This document shows positions 11,021 through 23,349 of a stretch of 64,000 bases of DNA, piece by piece. The DNA lies in the NCBI RefSeq assembly GCF_020360975.1, contig NW_025408678.1, positions 1,488,001-1,552,000 of the forward strand. The letters are read 5' to 3'. Source of the DNA: Hirsutella rhossiliensis. Lineage: Eukaryota > Ascomycota > Sordariomycetes > Hypocreales > Ophiocordycipitaceae. The notes below the pieces were generated by a model. It did no database searches. It saw only the letters and a program-made list of their open reading frames with translations, and was not told where the DNA came from. The number at the start of each line of letters is the position of its first letter. The stretch's first letter is position 1. The translations under genes were made by a program, and so were the position numbers.

Positions 11021-12560
11021 CGATGCGATACCGGCCTAGGCGCCGAGCGACCCTATAGAAAAAGCAGTATACGACGAACTCGCGGGCTTTATCCTAAGCG
11101 TATAGTTCGGTAGGGTATAGGTAGTAGTCGAACGGCTCTCTAGGGCGAAGAGCCGCGCTAGTAGCGCGTCGTCGGCGGTGCTCCGCGTAGATAAGAGCTT
11201 TAAGACGATAATCCGGGATATAATTAAGGAGATAGTTAAGGAAGAACTCTGCCTAGGCATCGCTTTAGGCCTAGGGGGCCCTAAGCGAACCTAGGCCGTG
11301 GTCGTGGCCGAGACTAAGGGACCGACCTAATATAAAGCTACGGTAAAATAGGTCCTACTATACTATAAACGCGAGATTATCGTAGTCCCTACTAAGGCAC
11401 CGCCTAAAATCCTAAGCCGCGAACTAAAGGATATAGTAAAGGCGGTAAATACGGCCCTAAAAGCTATAAGCGCTATAGTAGCGAGGCGCCTCTAAAGCGG
11501 AGATATCGCGGTTATATTTAATACCGCGGCGAGAGCCTATTAAAGGGACTAAGGTTAGGTTAAGGCCGTATTCGGACCGGAGGCTATAATCTCCCGCCGC
11601 GCGTATACGGTAGTCGTAAAGAACGTCCCCTTAGGGGTAGCGACGGTAGATAGGGAGCGATTGCTTTACGAGATTATAAAGGCGAATAAAGTCGAGGTCC
11701 TCTAAGCCTAGGCGCTACGCCCCTAATCTAAGATATCGACGGCGACGACTATACTTATTAAGGTTAGTAGCCTAGAGGAGGCTAATAGGCTCTATAACCT
11801 AGGCCTAGTCCTTAAAGTATAGATCTTTTAATATAAACCCTATAATAAGTTAGTTTAACTATAAAGGTACTATAACTACTATAGATATAGCTATATTACG
11901 AAGTAATATATATCGATATAACTCTATAGCCGATATAAGAGTATAGTATATAATAAAAGCAAGGATAAATATAAGGCTAAGAAGGGCGAAATCCCCTATA
12001 ACTATATCTTATACTAAGGGGACTACTTATTATAGACCTAGACCTACCCTATAATAAATAAAGCCTAGGAAAAGGTAAGGGAAAACTACCTACGTTAACC
12101 TTAATAGTTCGCGAATACCTAAACGTACGCTAAGTAATAGGTGCTCCCTACTATCGAAACCTAGGGCGTTCTTAAATCGACTATAGTCTAGAAGTAGGGA
12201 CTAGGTAGACCGCGCTAGGATAAGAGGTCGAGCTCGAAACACCCGCTAGCTAGTAGGGCTAGGGAGGCCGAACCGAGTATAAATAATATTCGTAGGTATA
12301 GTAAATAGAGAAGCGCTAAGAGATAAAGCGCCTCCCTCCCTATATAGACGACCCCTTTTACCTTAACCCTACCTATATATAACTAAAAGTACTATTCTAG
12401 AATATATAGAAGAGATATAAGCTAGCTTAGTTAGCGCTTTACTACTAGGCTAGCTTCGACCTAATAGTACTATAGGAAGTAGAAGCTATACTAAGAGGCG
12501 CCCCCCCCCCCCCTTAGAGCGGCGCCTTATAGCTTAGTCTATAGGGAGGGGAGGTACGCG
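11021..12560 (+). pseudogene. LINE ORF1 (Gag-like nucleic-acid-binding protein)
   Basis: A + strand coding stretch with RIP-type stops. At about 11,870-11,960 the frame shows two zinc-knuckle remnants. In the first, the CX2CX4HX4C spacing can be followed with Cys and His changed to Tyr (TGT/TGC/CAC to TAT/TAC). The second is Cys-rich in the same way and is followed by a Lys-rich segment (KSKDKYKAKKGE). ORF1 proteins of Tad1-type LINEs coat the element RNA. A run of 13 C at 12,501-12,513 lies near the 3' end. The start codon cannot be fixed. Confidence 0.72.
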
Positions 12561-12599
12561 CTATATATATATAAAAGGCTTAGGCTAAGGACTTAGTCG

Positions 12600-15500
12600 C
12601 CTTAGTCTAAACTAAACTAAAGCGAGGTGATTTTCGGGGATAGTACTAGACTATAGGCGATTTACTTACTACTAAGGGCCGCGAGGGTAGGAGCGCTATA
12701 TAACCTAAGCGTAATTAAACCGGAGCACCCTATAGTAATAGTAAGGGACTATAATATCTATTACCCGCTCTAGGATAGATATAATAGAACCTTAGATAGC
12801 GCGATATAACTTATATAGGAGGCGATAAGGCTATAACTTAAACTCGCTACCTTAAGAGGGGAGTATATAAGATTCTTTTATAGCTAAAGGGATAGTACTA
12901 TCGACCTAGCTTAGGCAACGCTAGAGACCGGAATACGGTATACCAGGCCTAACCTAGACCTAACTAGGTTAAACTATATCCCTTAAACTATTATACTATA
13001 GGTCGATACTTAGGCCTAGGTACCTAAACCGGCCCTAAGGTAGAAAGAAGCGGAAGTAAAGCTAGTTAAAGCTAAGACTACGTCCTAGCTAGGACTATAC
13101 TAGCTAATACTCTAGACGCCTAAGGATATCGATAAGGACCTAGACTATATCTTCGCTACTTTAGCGTAGATCGCGATAGCTATAGTTCCGCGCTAAGGGC
13201 GAGTATTACTTAAGGGCAACGTATAGTTTACCCTAGAGGTAAGGAGGGCGACGAGGGAGGCTAAGAGGGTAAGGAGGAAGTATAAGTAGGAAAGGAATAA
13301 GGCGAACTAGGAAGACCTATATAAGGCGTCTATAGCTTAGAAGCGGACTATCTACGAGGCGAGGAGGGCCTACTAGCGCGAGTTCCTAAAGGAATTTAGC
13401 GCTAATAATACTAAGCTCTAGAATATAGAGAGGTAGGTAAGACTCTATAGTAGGCTACTACCGGAACTAACCTATATCCTACCGCTAGTTAAGGAAGGCG
13501 AGGACTAACTAATAGAAACCTTTAAAGGGAAGGCCTAGCTACTAGCCACTAAGTTCTTCCTACTAAAGGCCGGCACGACCTAAGGGCTACCCCGGCTTAT
13601 AGCTAAGGCGACCCTTATAGTTAACTAATAGATCTAGCTAGCCGATATTATAGGGGCGCTAGGTAAGATAGTAAGCTAGAAAGCGGCGGGTCTAGACAGC
13701 GTCCCCTTAGGGTTTATTAAGAAGTATAGCCTAGCCTTAGTCTAGCGACTAGCTATAATCTTTAACGACTATACCTAACTCTTATATTTCCTAGGTTAGT
13801 TTTATAGCGCGAATATAGTAGTTATCTAGAAGCTAAGTAAGAGGCTAGACGCCTACTATATAGTAGGGGGTTAAAGACTAATCTCCCTCCTACCTATAGT
13901 AGGAAAAGTACTTAAGTAGATACTAGCCTAGAAGATCGCGGGAGTAGTAGAGGCGAACGGTATCCTACTAAATAAATAAATAGGGAATAAGAGGGAACGC
14001 TCTATAAAGGCAGCGATCCTACTAGTAACGGAACTAGTACGCGCGACGTAGGCCTAGAGGGGCATTATATTATTCCTATAGCTAGATATTAAGGGCGTAT
14101 TTAATATAGTTAACTATAATAAGCTTATAAGGGAACTAAAGCTTAGGGGATACCCTAGGTAGCTTACGAGCTTAATATTAAGCTTCGTAAGCGATAGGAG
14201 ATCGACCCTTTACTTTAATAGGAGGACCTTAAAGCTAACTTAAGTACTAACGGGAGTCCCCTAAGGCTCCCCCTTATCCCCGATCCTATTTCTATACTAT
14301 ATAACCCCTTTATATAAAAGGCTTAGTACGATATATAGTATTTATACCGTCGGCTTCGCCGATAATATAAATATAGTTAGTATTAGACCTAACGAGGCTA
14401 CTATAATAATACGCTTAGAGGAAGCCTAGAGGGTATACGCGGAATAGGCGACCGAGTTCGCGGTTACTTTTAAACCGTTAAAGAGCGAATTACTATACTT
14501 TATATAAAGGAGATAAGCGATAACGACGCCGGTCCGCCTTAGGGCTAACGTAGTAACCCTAGTTTAAGAGGCCCGCCTACTAGGGGTTTAGGTATACTAG
14601 AAACTATGCTAGAAGGCGTACCTAAAATAACTCCGAGCAAAGTTAAAGCGCTAAACTATAGCCCTAACCGGGCTCGCGGCGTCTATATAGGGCTATACCC
14701 TACTACGCGCTAAGGAAGTCTATAGTAAGGTAATCTAGTCCTTAATCTCCTATACTATAGTTATATTCTATAAGATAACGCTTATAAGGGGGAAACTATA
14801 TAGAATCGCGCGGGACCTTACCTAGGACTAGTTAGCTTACCTCTAGGTAGTAATAGGTGCTTACCGCGCGACCTTAGTCTACTAAGTTAAAGCGGAGGCG
14901 TAGGTGCCCTTAATTAACCTCTACTTAAACTAAAGAATAACGGATACCCTTTAAAGGCTAGAAGACTTAGGGCTCTTAGGCTAAATCTAACGCGCGTTTA
15001 ACGCGGTCGCGGGTATACTTAAAAGGAGGCGACGCTAAAGAGAGGGCAGACCCCTAGCGGCACTACCTCTAAGTAGACCCTCCCTCGCGGAGGAAATAAG
15101 GGGGGTCTAGAGCTAGATAGGAACGGACGACCTCTTAGATAAAGCTAAGTCGCTCGAAAGGCTAAATAAGGAATAGGCCGCCTAATAAAACGCTAAGGAA
15201 GACGCGATCCGATAATACTAGACTACCTTTTACCCCGCTAACTTCCCGCCTTAGTTCGATAAGGCGATAACGCTAGACTATTACGAGGGCCTCCCTAAGT
15301 ATATTAGCACGGTAATTACCTAGATATATATAGGAAAGATGGGGCTTAACGACTTCCTCTTTAACTAATAGGTCCTTAGTATAGTTTCGCTAATATATAC
15401 CTACGGATAAAGATAGGATACTATCTACTATATAATAATCGACTATCTACTAATAGTAGAGGCGAGGGAGTCCCTCTTAATATAGGCCTAGGACGTAGGT

Positions 15501-15790
15501 AACGTAAGAGCGGGCCTTTAAAGGAAAAGGATAGCAGCGCCGCTAGCATAATAGTTCCTCCGCTTAGGTAGGCTCCGCTAGTTTAACCTAGCTCGGAGGC
15601 TATATATAGATATACCGGATAATAGAACCGGGGTCGCGCTAAGGACGGAGCGGCCCCGACTAAGACTACCCTAGCTAACTACCTCCCTTACTAGGGCGAC
15701 CTAGAAAAGGAGAGGACTTACGATTATAGGACTATAGCTTTAACCGAACTAGACTTAGACTAAGCGTAAACCTCGCTAATTAAACTATAA
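12600..15790 (+). pseudogene. LINE ORF2 (endonuclease and reverse transcriptase)
   Basis: Reads in order: an AP-type endonuclease with the G-D-x-N-I-H-H-P-like motif at about 12,745-12,770 and STIDLA at about 12,900; then an RT core. RT motifs seen are LDIKG(A/V)FNxV (about 14,085), GVP.GSPLSPILF (about 14,250-14,290) and the FADD box, which reads F-A-D-N at about 14,353-14,366. The C-terminal part at 15,330-15,450 (GKMGLNDFL, then a Cys/His segment mutated to Tyr) is typical of fungal LINEs. The protein nicks the target and copies element RNA there. Many RIP stops kill it. Confidence 0.85.
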
Positions 15791-17124
15791 ACTAAATAAA
15801 ACTAATATAACCTAACCGAACTAACCTTAATAGCTATAGAATAAGACTTACTATTAAAAGACTATAACTAAATAAGACCCGACCTAGAACTAAACTAAGA
15901 TAGAGCTAATAACTAGCCCCCCCTTAAACTACGACCTTAGCCTAGCTCGTTAGTAGTAACGTCCGCTTTATTATCGCGGTAGGAATAACGAGACCCCCTT
16001 AAGGTAGTATATAGAGCACGGGAAGGAGTAACCTAAGGCTTATAAGGAGTATAGGGACTACTACCGCTACGAGAACCCTAATAATAACTAAATAAACCTA
16101 ACCCTAAACCTAAACCGGAGCTAGCTTAAATAGCTAGCTTATAAGATAAAGTAACGACTAGGGTCTATACTAAGGCAGGACCTATACTAGCGGCGGCACA
16201 GAGGCGTTCGCTATAGCCTATACTATAACTATAGATCTAATTAAGGTTAAGACTAGTAATAATCTTAGCTAAGACCGAACCGCGACGGCTATAAAGACGC
16301 TACTAAACGAAGTCGGGAGCGTTAGTAGGATCGGTAGGCGACGTAAGATAGGGACGCTTTAAGGCGGGCTCGGCGCTAGGAGAACTACTAGGCTATAGCT
16401 CGGCGTTAGAGGGAGACGCGGTTAGCTCTTAAGCTAGCTCCGCGACGGCCGCGGGCATAGATACCTTAGCCTTAGCCTTAGATAGGGCCTTAGACGCGGC
16501 TACCGCTTTACCTTTACCTTTACCCTTCCCTTTATCGATAGGGATTAAGGCTAGAACGGGCCTAGTAAGACTAGTAAGATTAAAGCCGCTATCCTCTATA
16601 TTAAGGCTATCGCTAGTAATAGGATAGAAATAGTTAGCGAGATCGTTAACCGCTATAAGAGTCTTCTAGGTAACTAAGAGCGACTTAGGCCTAACCTAGG
16701 CTAAGGTCTTAATAGCGTCGCTAAACTTACTTAAGTACTTCTCTAAGGACTTATATATATAGCGGGTATTATCTATAAAATAAGTAAAAGCTAACGCGAG
16801 CGTTTTTATATTTTTAGCGACTATAGCTAAACTAAGGGCGGACTCGCCTAACGCGCCCTTACTTTTAGCGGCGAGGGCCTTCCGATTAGCGCGAATATAA
16901 GTTTCTAGAGTAGTACGATAAAGGCGCTCTTATACCGAACCCTTAATAAGGGAAGGGCTATCGACCTCGGACTATACCTAGTAGAGGGTACTAATAGCCT
17001 CCTTGCCTTTAGAGGTAATCTAGAACTCGGATTAATACCGAACTTAGATAGTACTATAGTAAGAAGGGGTTACTTACTTAGTAATAAGACTAGTTAGAGT
17101 CGGCGTAAGCAATATATACTTTAG
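15791..17124 (+). other. LINE 3' region, first part
   Basis: Long 3' region continuing at 23,350 beyond element M. It contains an open frame on the opposite strand at 16,392-17,040 and otherwise no domain that I recognise. Confidence 0.5.
16392..17040 (-). pseudogene. Opposite-strand ORF in the LINE 3' region, about 215 codons
   Basis: A - strand frame with only about five TAG/TAA codons over some 215, unusually open for RIP DNA. The product is Ala/Lys/Leu-rich: TTLETYIRANRKALAAKSKG, a helical stretch (ALSLAIVAKNIKTLALAF), KSLEKYLSKF, then a KGKGKGKGKA run followed by SKALSKAKAKVSM. It may extend at either end and is cut near its start by the M insertion region. No family is recognised. It is antisense to the LINE ORFs, so it is either a chance frame kept open by composition or an older gene carried in the element. 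Confidence 0.35.
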
Positions 17125-17129
17125 CCTTT
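17125..17129. repeat. Target-site duplication CCTTT of element M (left)
   Basis: CCTTT precedes the left LTR and is repeated at 23,345-23,349 after the right LTR. Confidence 0.92.
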
Positions 17130-17827
17130 TAAAAGAAGGTATAAGCAATAAGCGTAGAATCGGGTAATCGATAACGTAAGCGGAAAGAACGGTCGAAGGA
17201 GTATAGGGTAGGATTTCGTCTGGAATTTATAACGAGCATATAAGGGGCTGAATAATATATTGAAAGAATAGCGTTGCAAAAGATGCTTGTAAACTTGCTT
17301 TTTTCTATCTACTACTCCCAGGGAAATCCTTCGTCTTTTATAGACCATTGCTCGCCTACTAGTAGACCAATTAGTTAGCTTTCTAGCACATTCTATAGTG
17401 CTTAAAAAGCTCTATCTATAGTATATCTTCCTAACTTAGTAGGTGGTCTGATTGTGGCGTGATGGTTGACGTAAGACTATGGGTTCTGGCATAAGTAGTG
17501 GATTTAACCAGAATGTTCTATGCCCCACCTATTCTCGTATCGCGGATATCTTCGGAACCGCTAGGCTAAAATAGGCAATAGGGTATCCGTTCTGCTCGTA
17601 ATTGACTTATGCATTTTATGCATATTTTTGTTTGTAAGGATAGGCTTATCCTGACCCGCCTTTCCTAGAGGAAGGTATAGTTATCTAGTAGAGGTCTTTG
17701 TCTTTTAAGGGTTATTCCCTTAGACTGTATTATAGAGCCTCTTTTTACTAGCTTATTCTATAAAGCCTCCCTATGCCTATTATTTCTTTATAACAGTAAA
17801 ATAGGATTATAAGGGTATATTCTTATA
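17130..17827 (-). repeat. Left (3') LTR of element M
   Basis: 698 bp, about 98 % identical to 22,647-23,344. On the element strand it begins TATAAGAATATACCC and ends CTTTTA (CA end mutated). It contains a chance 75-codon frame on the - strand that is not a gene. Confidence 0.95.
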
Positions 17828-18217
17828 GCCTCCCTTAAAGAGTACTAGGTAAATAGTGCTCTTTACTAGTTATTTCTTTTATAGTAGAATTATCCTTATT
17901 AAGAATAAGGTGTATAATAGGAATATAAGGGAAAATTTTTTAAAACCCTTTCTAGGAAAAACCTTAGTAGGAAAAAATCCTAGTTATAGTTATAATTATT
18001 TCTCCTCTTTTTAGGCAAACCTTTATAAGGAAAAAACCTTATAGAGTTATTATTATAGGAAACCTTTTAATAAGGAAAAACCCTATTTTTATAAGTTGTT
18101 TTTTACTAATAGGAAACCTTTTTAAAGGAAAAAACCTATTAGTTATATATAGAGGAAAAGCTAAGAAAGCAAAAGACAGCTAAAAAACCTCTATTAAGGG
18201 GATATAAGCTTTTCTTT
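17828..18217 (-). other. Element M 3' untranslated region with hairpin cluster
   Basis: Between the RNase H stop and the LTR. Five short inverted repeats of the type AAGG-A5/6-CCTT occur at 17,952-17,967, 17,968-17,982, 18,025-18,042, 18,070-18,086 and 18,124-18,140. They may form RNA hairpins near the polypurine tract. Their role is unknown. Confidence 0.6.
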
Positions 18218-21200
18218 TTAAGGCTCTTTTAATTCCCTAAGGGAAAGAAGCTCTCGGAACTTAAAGAATTTTTCTCTTCCTAGTTCCTTAGTAAATATAT
18301 CGGCAATATTATCTTCGGATTTAATATAGAAAATCCGAATCTTCTTTTCCCTAATATTTTCTCGGGTATAGAAGTAGGCAATATCTATATGCTTTGTCTT
18401 TTTATGAAATTCCGGATTTTCAGCTAATTTAATAGCTGCCTCGTTATCCGTTAAGATAGGAGGTATAGTATTAGGAATTCTAATAGACAAGCTATTATTT
18501 ATCGTATAAAATAGCCGATTTAGATATAAAGCTTCTTTATTAGCCTCCCTAAGGGCAATAAATTCAGCTTCGCAGGTTAATAGGGCTATAGATTTTTGCT
18601 TCTAGCAGGCCTAACTTATAATATTTTTATAAATATAGAAATAGTATCTAGAAACGGATTTTCTATCTATAAGGTCAGACGCCTAGCTAGCGTCGGAATA
18701 ACCTTTTATAAAATTATAAGTATAAGGGATATTGCAATAATAAATTATCCCTAGGTTAGGATATTTATTTAAATATTTCCAGATAGTATTTAACGCTTTA
18801 AAATGCGTATTATCTGGTTTAGAAGCAAATCTAGCGCAGGAAATAACAGCATATAAAATGTCTGGCCTGCTTATTATAGCTAGATATAATAGAGCCCCTA
18901 TTTCCCTTTAGTAAATAAGGATTTCTTTTTGCGAAGGCGTTATAGTAGCCTTTTTAAGCTTTACTCCTACTATAGCAAGCGTATTAGAAGTCCCTAAGTC
19001 TTCTTTATTATATTCTCGTATTTTATTACGAGTATATTTTTCCTAGGATATAAATATCTCCTTTCTGCTCTGGTTTATAATTATATACATTCCTAAGAAG
19101 TCTTTTAGTTCGCCTAGAGGCTGAACCTTTATATAATCTGCTACTTTTTCAAGCAGACTATTTATTATACCTCTATTAGGCCCTATTATTAGGAGGTCAT
19201 CCACGTGGATTGCTATCGCAATTTTATATTGCGTATTTATAAATACCCCTTCGTCTATAGGAAGGGCCGAAAATCCTATCTTAGCTAACATAGAGCTAAG
19301 ATAGTTATACTAGAGCTTTAGGCTTTATTTAAGGCCGTATAATGCTTTCTTTAATTTTGCTACTAGCCTTTTCTTTTTATATAGCTCTAGAAACTGCAAA
19401 TAGCTAATATTATACTTATGCTGGTTTTTATTAAACCAGTCTTTAAGTATTAGCTCTTCGTAGCCTATAGGGATTTTTATATAAATATCCGTATCTATTT
19501 CGGCATATACGAAGGCATTTTTTATATCGTATTGTAGTAGAGTATAATTATTAGAAATAGCTATTATAAGTAGCATTCTAATAGATTCGGGTCTTGCTGT
19601 CGTAGAAAAGGTTTCTAAATAATCTAGGCCGTAGACCTAATTAAATCCTTGTACTACGTAGCGGGCTTTATATTTAATAATATTATTATTATTATCCCGC
19701 TTTATTTTATAGACCTAACGGCCGCCTAGGGCCTCCCTATCGCTAGGAAGAGGCTTTAATTCCCAGGTATTTTAGTTTAAGAGCTCTTCTATTTCTAGAA
19801 ACATAGCTCTTTTCTATTCTATAGCTTCTAAGCTATTTATAGCCTGTTTAAATGTTTTAGGCTCTATAGGATCCTTGTTTTCTAGTAAAGATAGAATAAT
19901 CTCTTTACTTTCACTATTTAATATAGTGTTTATTTCGGGGTATGCGATATAGTCTTTATAAAATCCGTTTGGCTTCTTAGGTATATTAATACGGATTTTT
20001 GGATCCTTATTTAATCCCTTTTCTAAAAGAGGATTATTTCCTTTTATAAAGGGTTATCTTCCTTCTCTATAGGAGGGTTATCTTCCTTCTCTATAGGAGG
20101 GTTATTTTCCTCTTCTTTTAAGAAGAGTTATTGCCTTCTTTATATATAGGTTCCTTTGTAAATAATTATCCGGGACCTTATTTATAGAAGGTAAGGTATT
20201 AAGTCGAAGTCCTTAAGGTCTTCTTCCTTTTAATTTTCTATAAATTTATTTTCTAGGATAATAATATCTCTAGAAATTATTACCTTTCTTTTCGAAAAGT
20301 TATATATTTTATAAGCATTTTCGGTATAGCCTATAATAATACCCTTATAAGCTCTTATCTAGCTTATCTTTAGGGTCTTTATTTTTATAATAAATAGTAC
20401 TTCCGAAGGTCTTAATTTTCTCCAAGTCTTCTAAGGCTAGAGATTTATTTTCCTTCTTCTCTATAGGAGTTTGGAAGCCTATTCGTAAGTGAGGGGTCCT
20501 ATTATATAAATAGGCTGCTGTTAGAACAGCTTCTCCCTATAGATATTTAGGCAGTTTTGCCGTAAATAAAATAGCTCGGACTTTATTTAAAATAGTCCTA
20601 TTAATCCTCTCTATTGCTCCGTTTAATTCGGGAGTCCTAGGAGGGCTAGTATAATATTTTATTCCCTTTCTTAAGCAGTAGGGTTTTATTTTATATAGGA
20701 ATTCTTTTACGTTATCCGAAAAGACTTCCTTTATAGTAATATTATCCCGGTTATTTTCAACCAAGGCTTTATATTCTAAGAATTTATCTAGGGCTTCTGC
20801 CTTAGATTTTATTAAAGATATTTCTAAATATCTTATCCTATATCTAAAAGGATATAAAGGAGGTGTATTTATTATAAGTAGGGGTCTTTATAGGTCCCTA
20901 AATATTAATAGCAACTCTATTAAGGTAATTATATACCTTATTAGATAGGGATTTATTCCTCTTATTAGTTGCCTTTGCTTTAATGCAAGCCTCGCATTCT
21001 TTGATTTTTATAATATCCTTCTTAGGGATAGTTATTTCTTTATTATATCTTTTAAAGGTTTCTAGTAAGGCTTTAAGACTTATATGTCCTAGCCTTAAAT
21101 GCTATAAATAAAAGTCAAGGTCCTTTATATTATTCCTTATATTATTAATATTATATAGGAATGTCTTCTTCTTTAAGAAAGGAATTTCTAAAGAGAAGAT

Positions 21201-22554
21201 ATAAAGGTTATCTTGCTGTTTTCCTTTAGATATAATATTAGCCTGGTTATCTAGCAGGAAAATTTCCTTGCTATTAATAAAGGCATAAGTATTTTTAAAA
21301 TACGATTGGCTTATAATATTTACCTCTAATTCGGGTATAAAAAGGCAGTTTCTTAAGATAAATAGCTTTTTATTTTTCGGAAATCTAAAAAGAAGATCTC
21401 CGCAGCCTTTAACAATTATATAGGATGCCTTTCCCCAATTAACCTTAGTAGAGATAGTTCGGAAATTAATAAGGAATTTCTTTTCCGATACTATATGCCT
21501 AGTAGCACCGGTATCGTATATAAAATTATAGAAATTTCCATTCTCTAAGGTTTTATAAGGGATTTCCTTCTCTTTTACCTTATATATAAGGTCTTTAATT
21601 CGAGAGGAATTTAAAGGTCCTCTGCTTCTTCTTCGGAGCTTTTATAGCCTCCGGGGGTAGGAGGAGGAATAGAAAAATCGATTTCCGGTTCTTCGTCCGT
21701 TTGATTATCGATTTCCATTTTTTCTGCTTCCGATATATATAGAGAAGAGGGTTTTTTCGTCTTCTTATCGACGTGAGAGTCTAATTCGATAGGATTTCCT
21801 TCTATAGAAGGTTTTCTAGGCCTCTTAGAAGGTATTCCTTTCTTTTGATTTTTTAAACTTTTAGAAAAGCCTTTAGGGGCCTTTTCCGGGTAAAGATAGT
21901 AGCAATCTTTAACTAGATGCCCTTTCCTCTTATAGTGAGTGCATTGTAATGTAATTTTTATCTTTTTCCAGGGCTTCTTAGTAAAGAAAGCCTGCTTAGG
22001 AGGATTTTCTAGAGACTTAGTCCTCTTAAATTCGTCTATAAGACTACTAGAGAGAGACTCTAGATTAAAAGCTTCTAAGTTATTTCGAAGAGCTTGCGTT
22101 ATATTAGTTATATAGCTAGAAAACGAGCCCGAAAGGCTGTTTAAAATCCAAGCTATAATAACCACTTCCGGAATTATAATATTCCGTGCTTTTAGCTCTT
22201 CGAATACCTCTTTTACCTTATTTAGGTAGCCTTCTAGGGATTTAAAATCCCTACCAGTATTAAAAGCTCCTTTATAAGTAGGTAATTCGAGGTAAAGGAA
22301 ATAGGGTTATATAGGTTTTTTAACCTATCCCACGCCTCTTTAGCATTTGTTATATGCTTTATTTAGGTTAAAGGACCATCTTTAATACGAAGAAAAATCA
22401 AAGCAAGTGCTTCTTCTGTTTTCGAGTAATTTTCTTGCTGTATAGTAGTAGAAAGCTTCTCTCTAACTAGAAGAGCCTATATTCGAATAGCCTAGAAGGT
22501 ATAGTTAGAACTACCCTTAAGTTTAGCAAATTCGAACTTGTCCCTAGAGCCCAT
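18218..22554 (-). pseudogene. Element M gag-pol polyprotein, lightly RIP-damaged
   Basis: Gag starts at ATG 22,552-22,554 with a copia Gag domain (KLKGSSNYTF.AIRI.ALLVREKL, later DGPLT.IKH..NAKEAWDRL). The zinc knuckle at about 21,905-21,960 has one Cys changed to Tyr (CTHY..GHLVKDC). Protease DTGATRH is at about 21,500. The integrase zinc finger (HLRLGH...CEACIKAK) lies at about 20,975-21,100 and the core (FSDNVKEF, PRTPELNGAIERINRT) at 20,560-20,760. RT carries LLQYDIKNAFVYAEID at 19,510-19,560 and an intact H-V-D-D box at about 19,196-19,207. RNase H has LTDNEAAI at about 18,425-18,455 and ends HIDIAYFYTRE...DIFTKEL at 18,250-18,400. In-frame TAG/TAA stops at Trp/Gln sites break it into pieces of 60-180 codons. 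It is possibly trans-complementable but not functional as it stands. Confidence 0.93.
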
Positions 22555-22628
22555 TTTGGATAATTCGAGGGCGTATAGTTGGTATTGGAATTTCGAAGAT
22601 TTTTCGAAGTTGTTACCCGACTTATAGA

Positions 22629-22646
22629 GAAGCCGGGCTCATAACC
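22629..22646 (-). promoter_or_regulatory. Primer binding site of element M (initiator tRNA-Met half)
   Basis: Directly inside the 5' LTR the + strand reads GCCGGGCTCATAACC, which looks like the anticodon arm of initiator tRNA-Met with CAT anticodon. The element RNA is complementary to it. Priming by a tRNA-iMet 5' half is established for Drosophila copia and several Ty1/copia elements; here it is inferred from sequence alone. Confidence 0.7.
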
Positions 22647-23344
22647 TGAAAGAAGGTATGAGCAATAAGCGCAGAATCGGGTAATCGATGACGTAAGCGG
22701 AAAGATCGGTCGAAGGAGTATAGGGTAGGATTTCGTCTGGAATTTATAACGAGCATATAAGGGGCTGAATAATATATTGAAAGAATAGCGTTGCAAAAGA
22801 TGCTTGTAAACTTGCTTTTTTCTATCTACTACTCCCAGGGAAATCCTTCGTCTTTTATAGACCATTGCTCGCCCACTAGTAGACCAATTAGTCAGCTTTC
22901 TAGCACATTCTATAGTGCTTAAAAAGCTCTATCTATAGTATATCTTCCTAACTTAGTAGGTGGTCTGATTGTGGCGTGATGGTTGACGTAAGACTATGGG
23001 TTCTGGCATAAGTAGTGGATTTAACCAGAATGTTCTATGCCCCACCTATTCTTGTATCGCGGATATCTTCGGAACCGCTAGGCCAAAATAGGCAATAGGG
23101 TATCCGTTCTGCTCGTAATTGACTTATGCATTTTATGCAAATTTTTGTTTATAAGGATAGGCTTATCCTGACCCGCTTTTCCTAGAGGAAGGTATAGTTA
23201 TCTAGTAGAGGTCTTTGTCTTTTAAGGGTTATTCCCTTAGACTGTATTATAGAGCCTCTTTTTACTAGCTTATTCTATAAAGCCTCCCTATGCCTGTTAT
23301 TTCTTTATAACAGTAAAATAGGAATATAAGGGTATATTCTTATA
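22647..23344 (-). repeat. Right (5') LTR of element M
   Basis: 698 bp with an intact CA terminus (TGAAAGAAGG on the + strand). It holds the promoter and transcription start of the element, not resolvable by eye. A 132-codon frame crossing into gag is not a gene. Confidence 0.95.
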
Positions 23345-23349
23345 CCTTT

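Larger units (their letters stand above)
17130..23344 (-). mobile_element. Ty1/copia element M, youngest insertion of the left nest
   Basis: 6,215 bp, with two 698-bp LTRs differing at about fourteen positions by eye, mostly C/T or G/A. Gag-pol is on the - strand in copia order: gag, protease, integrase, RT, RNase H. CpA and TpG are still frequent, many codons are intact, and the RT box keeps both Asp, so RIP was light and the insertion recent. It sits in the LINE 3' region. A primer binding site complementary to the anticodon arm of initiator tRNA-Met lies next to the 5' LTR. Confidence 0.95.

Noticed and set aside
11036..11260. 74-codon - strand ORF in the LINE
   Set aside because: Shadow of ORF1, which is coding on the + strand.
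17121..17348. 75-codon - strand ORF in the left M LTR, and its relative at 22,467-22,865
   Set aside because: Both arise from LTR sequence; the second merely runs into the gag region in another frame.
22630..22646. Partial tRNA gene
   Set aside because: Only the anticodon arm of tRNA-iMet is present, at the exact place of a copia primer binding site.
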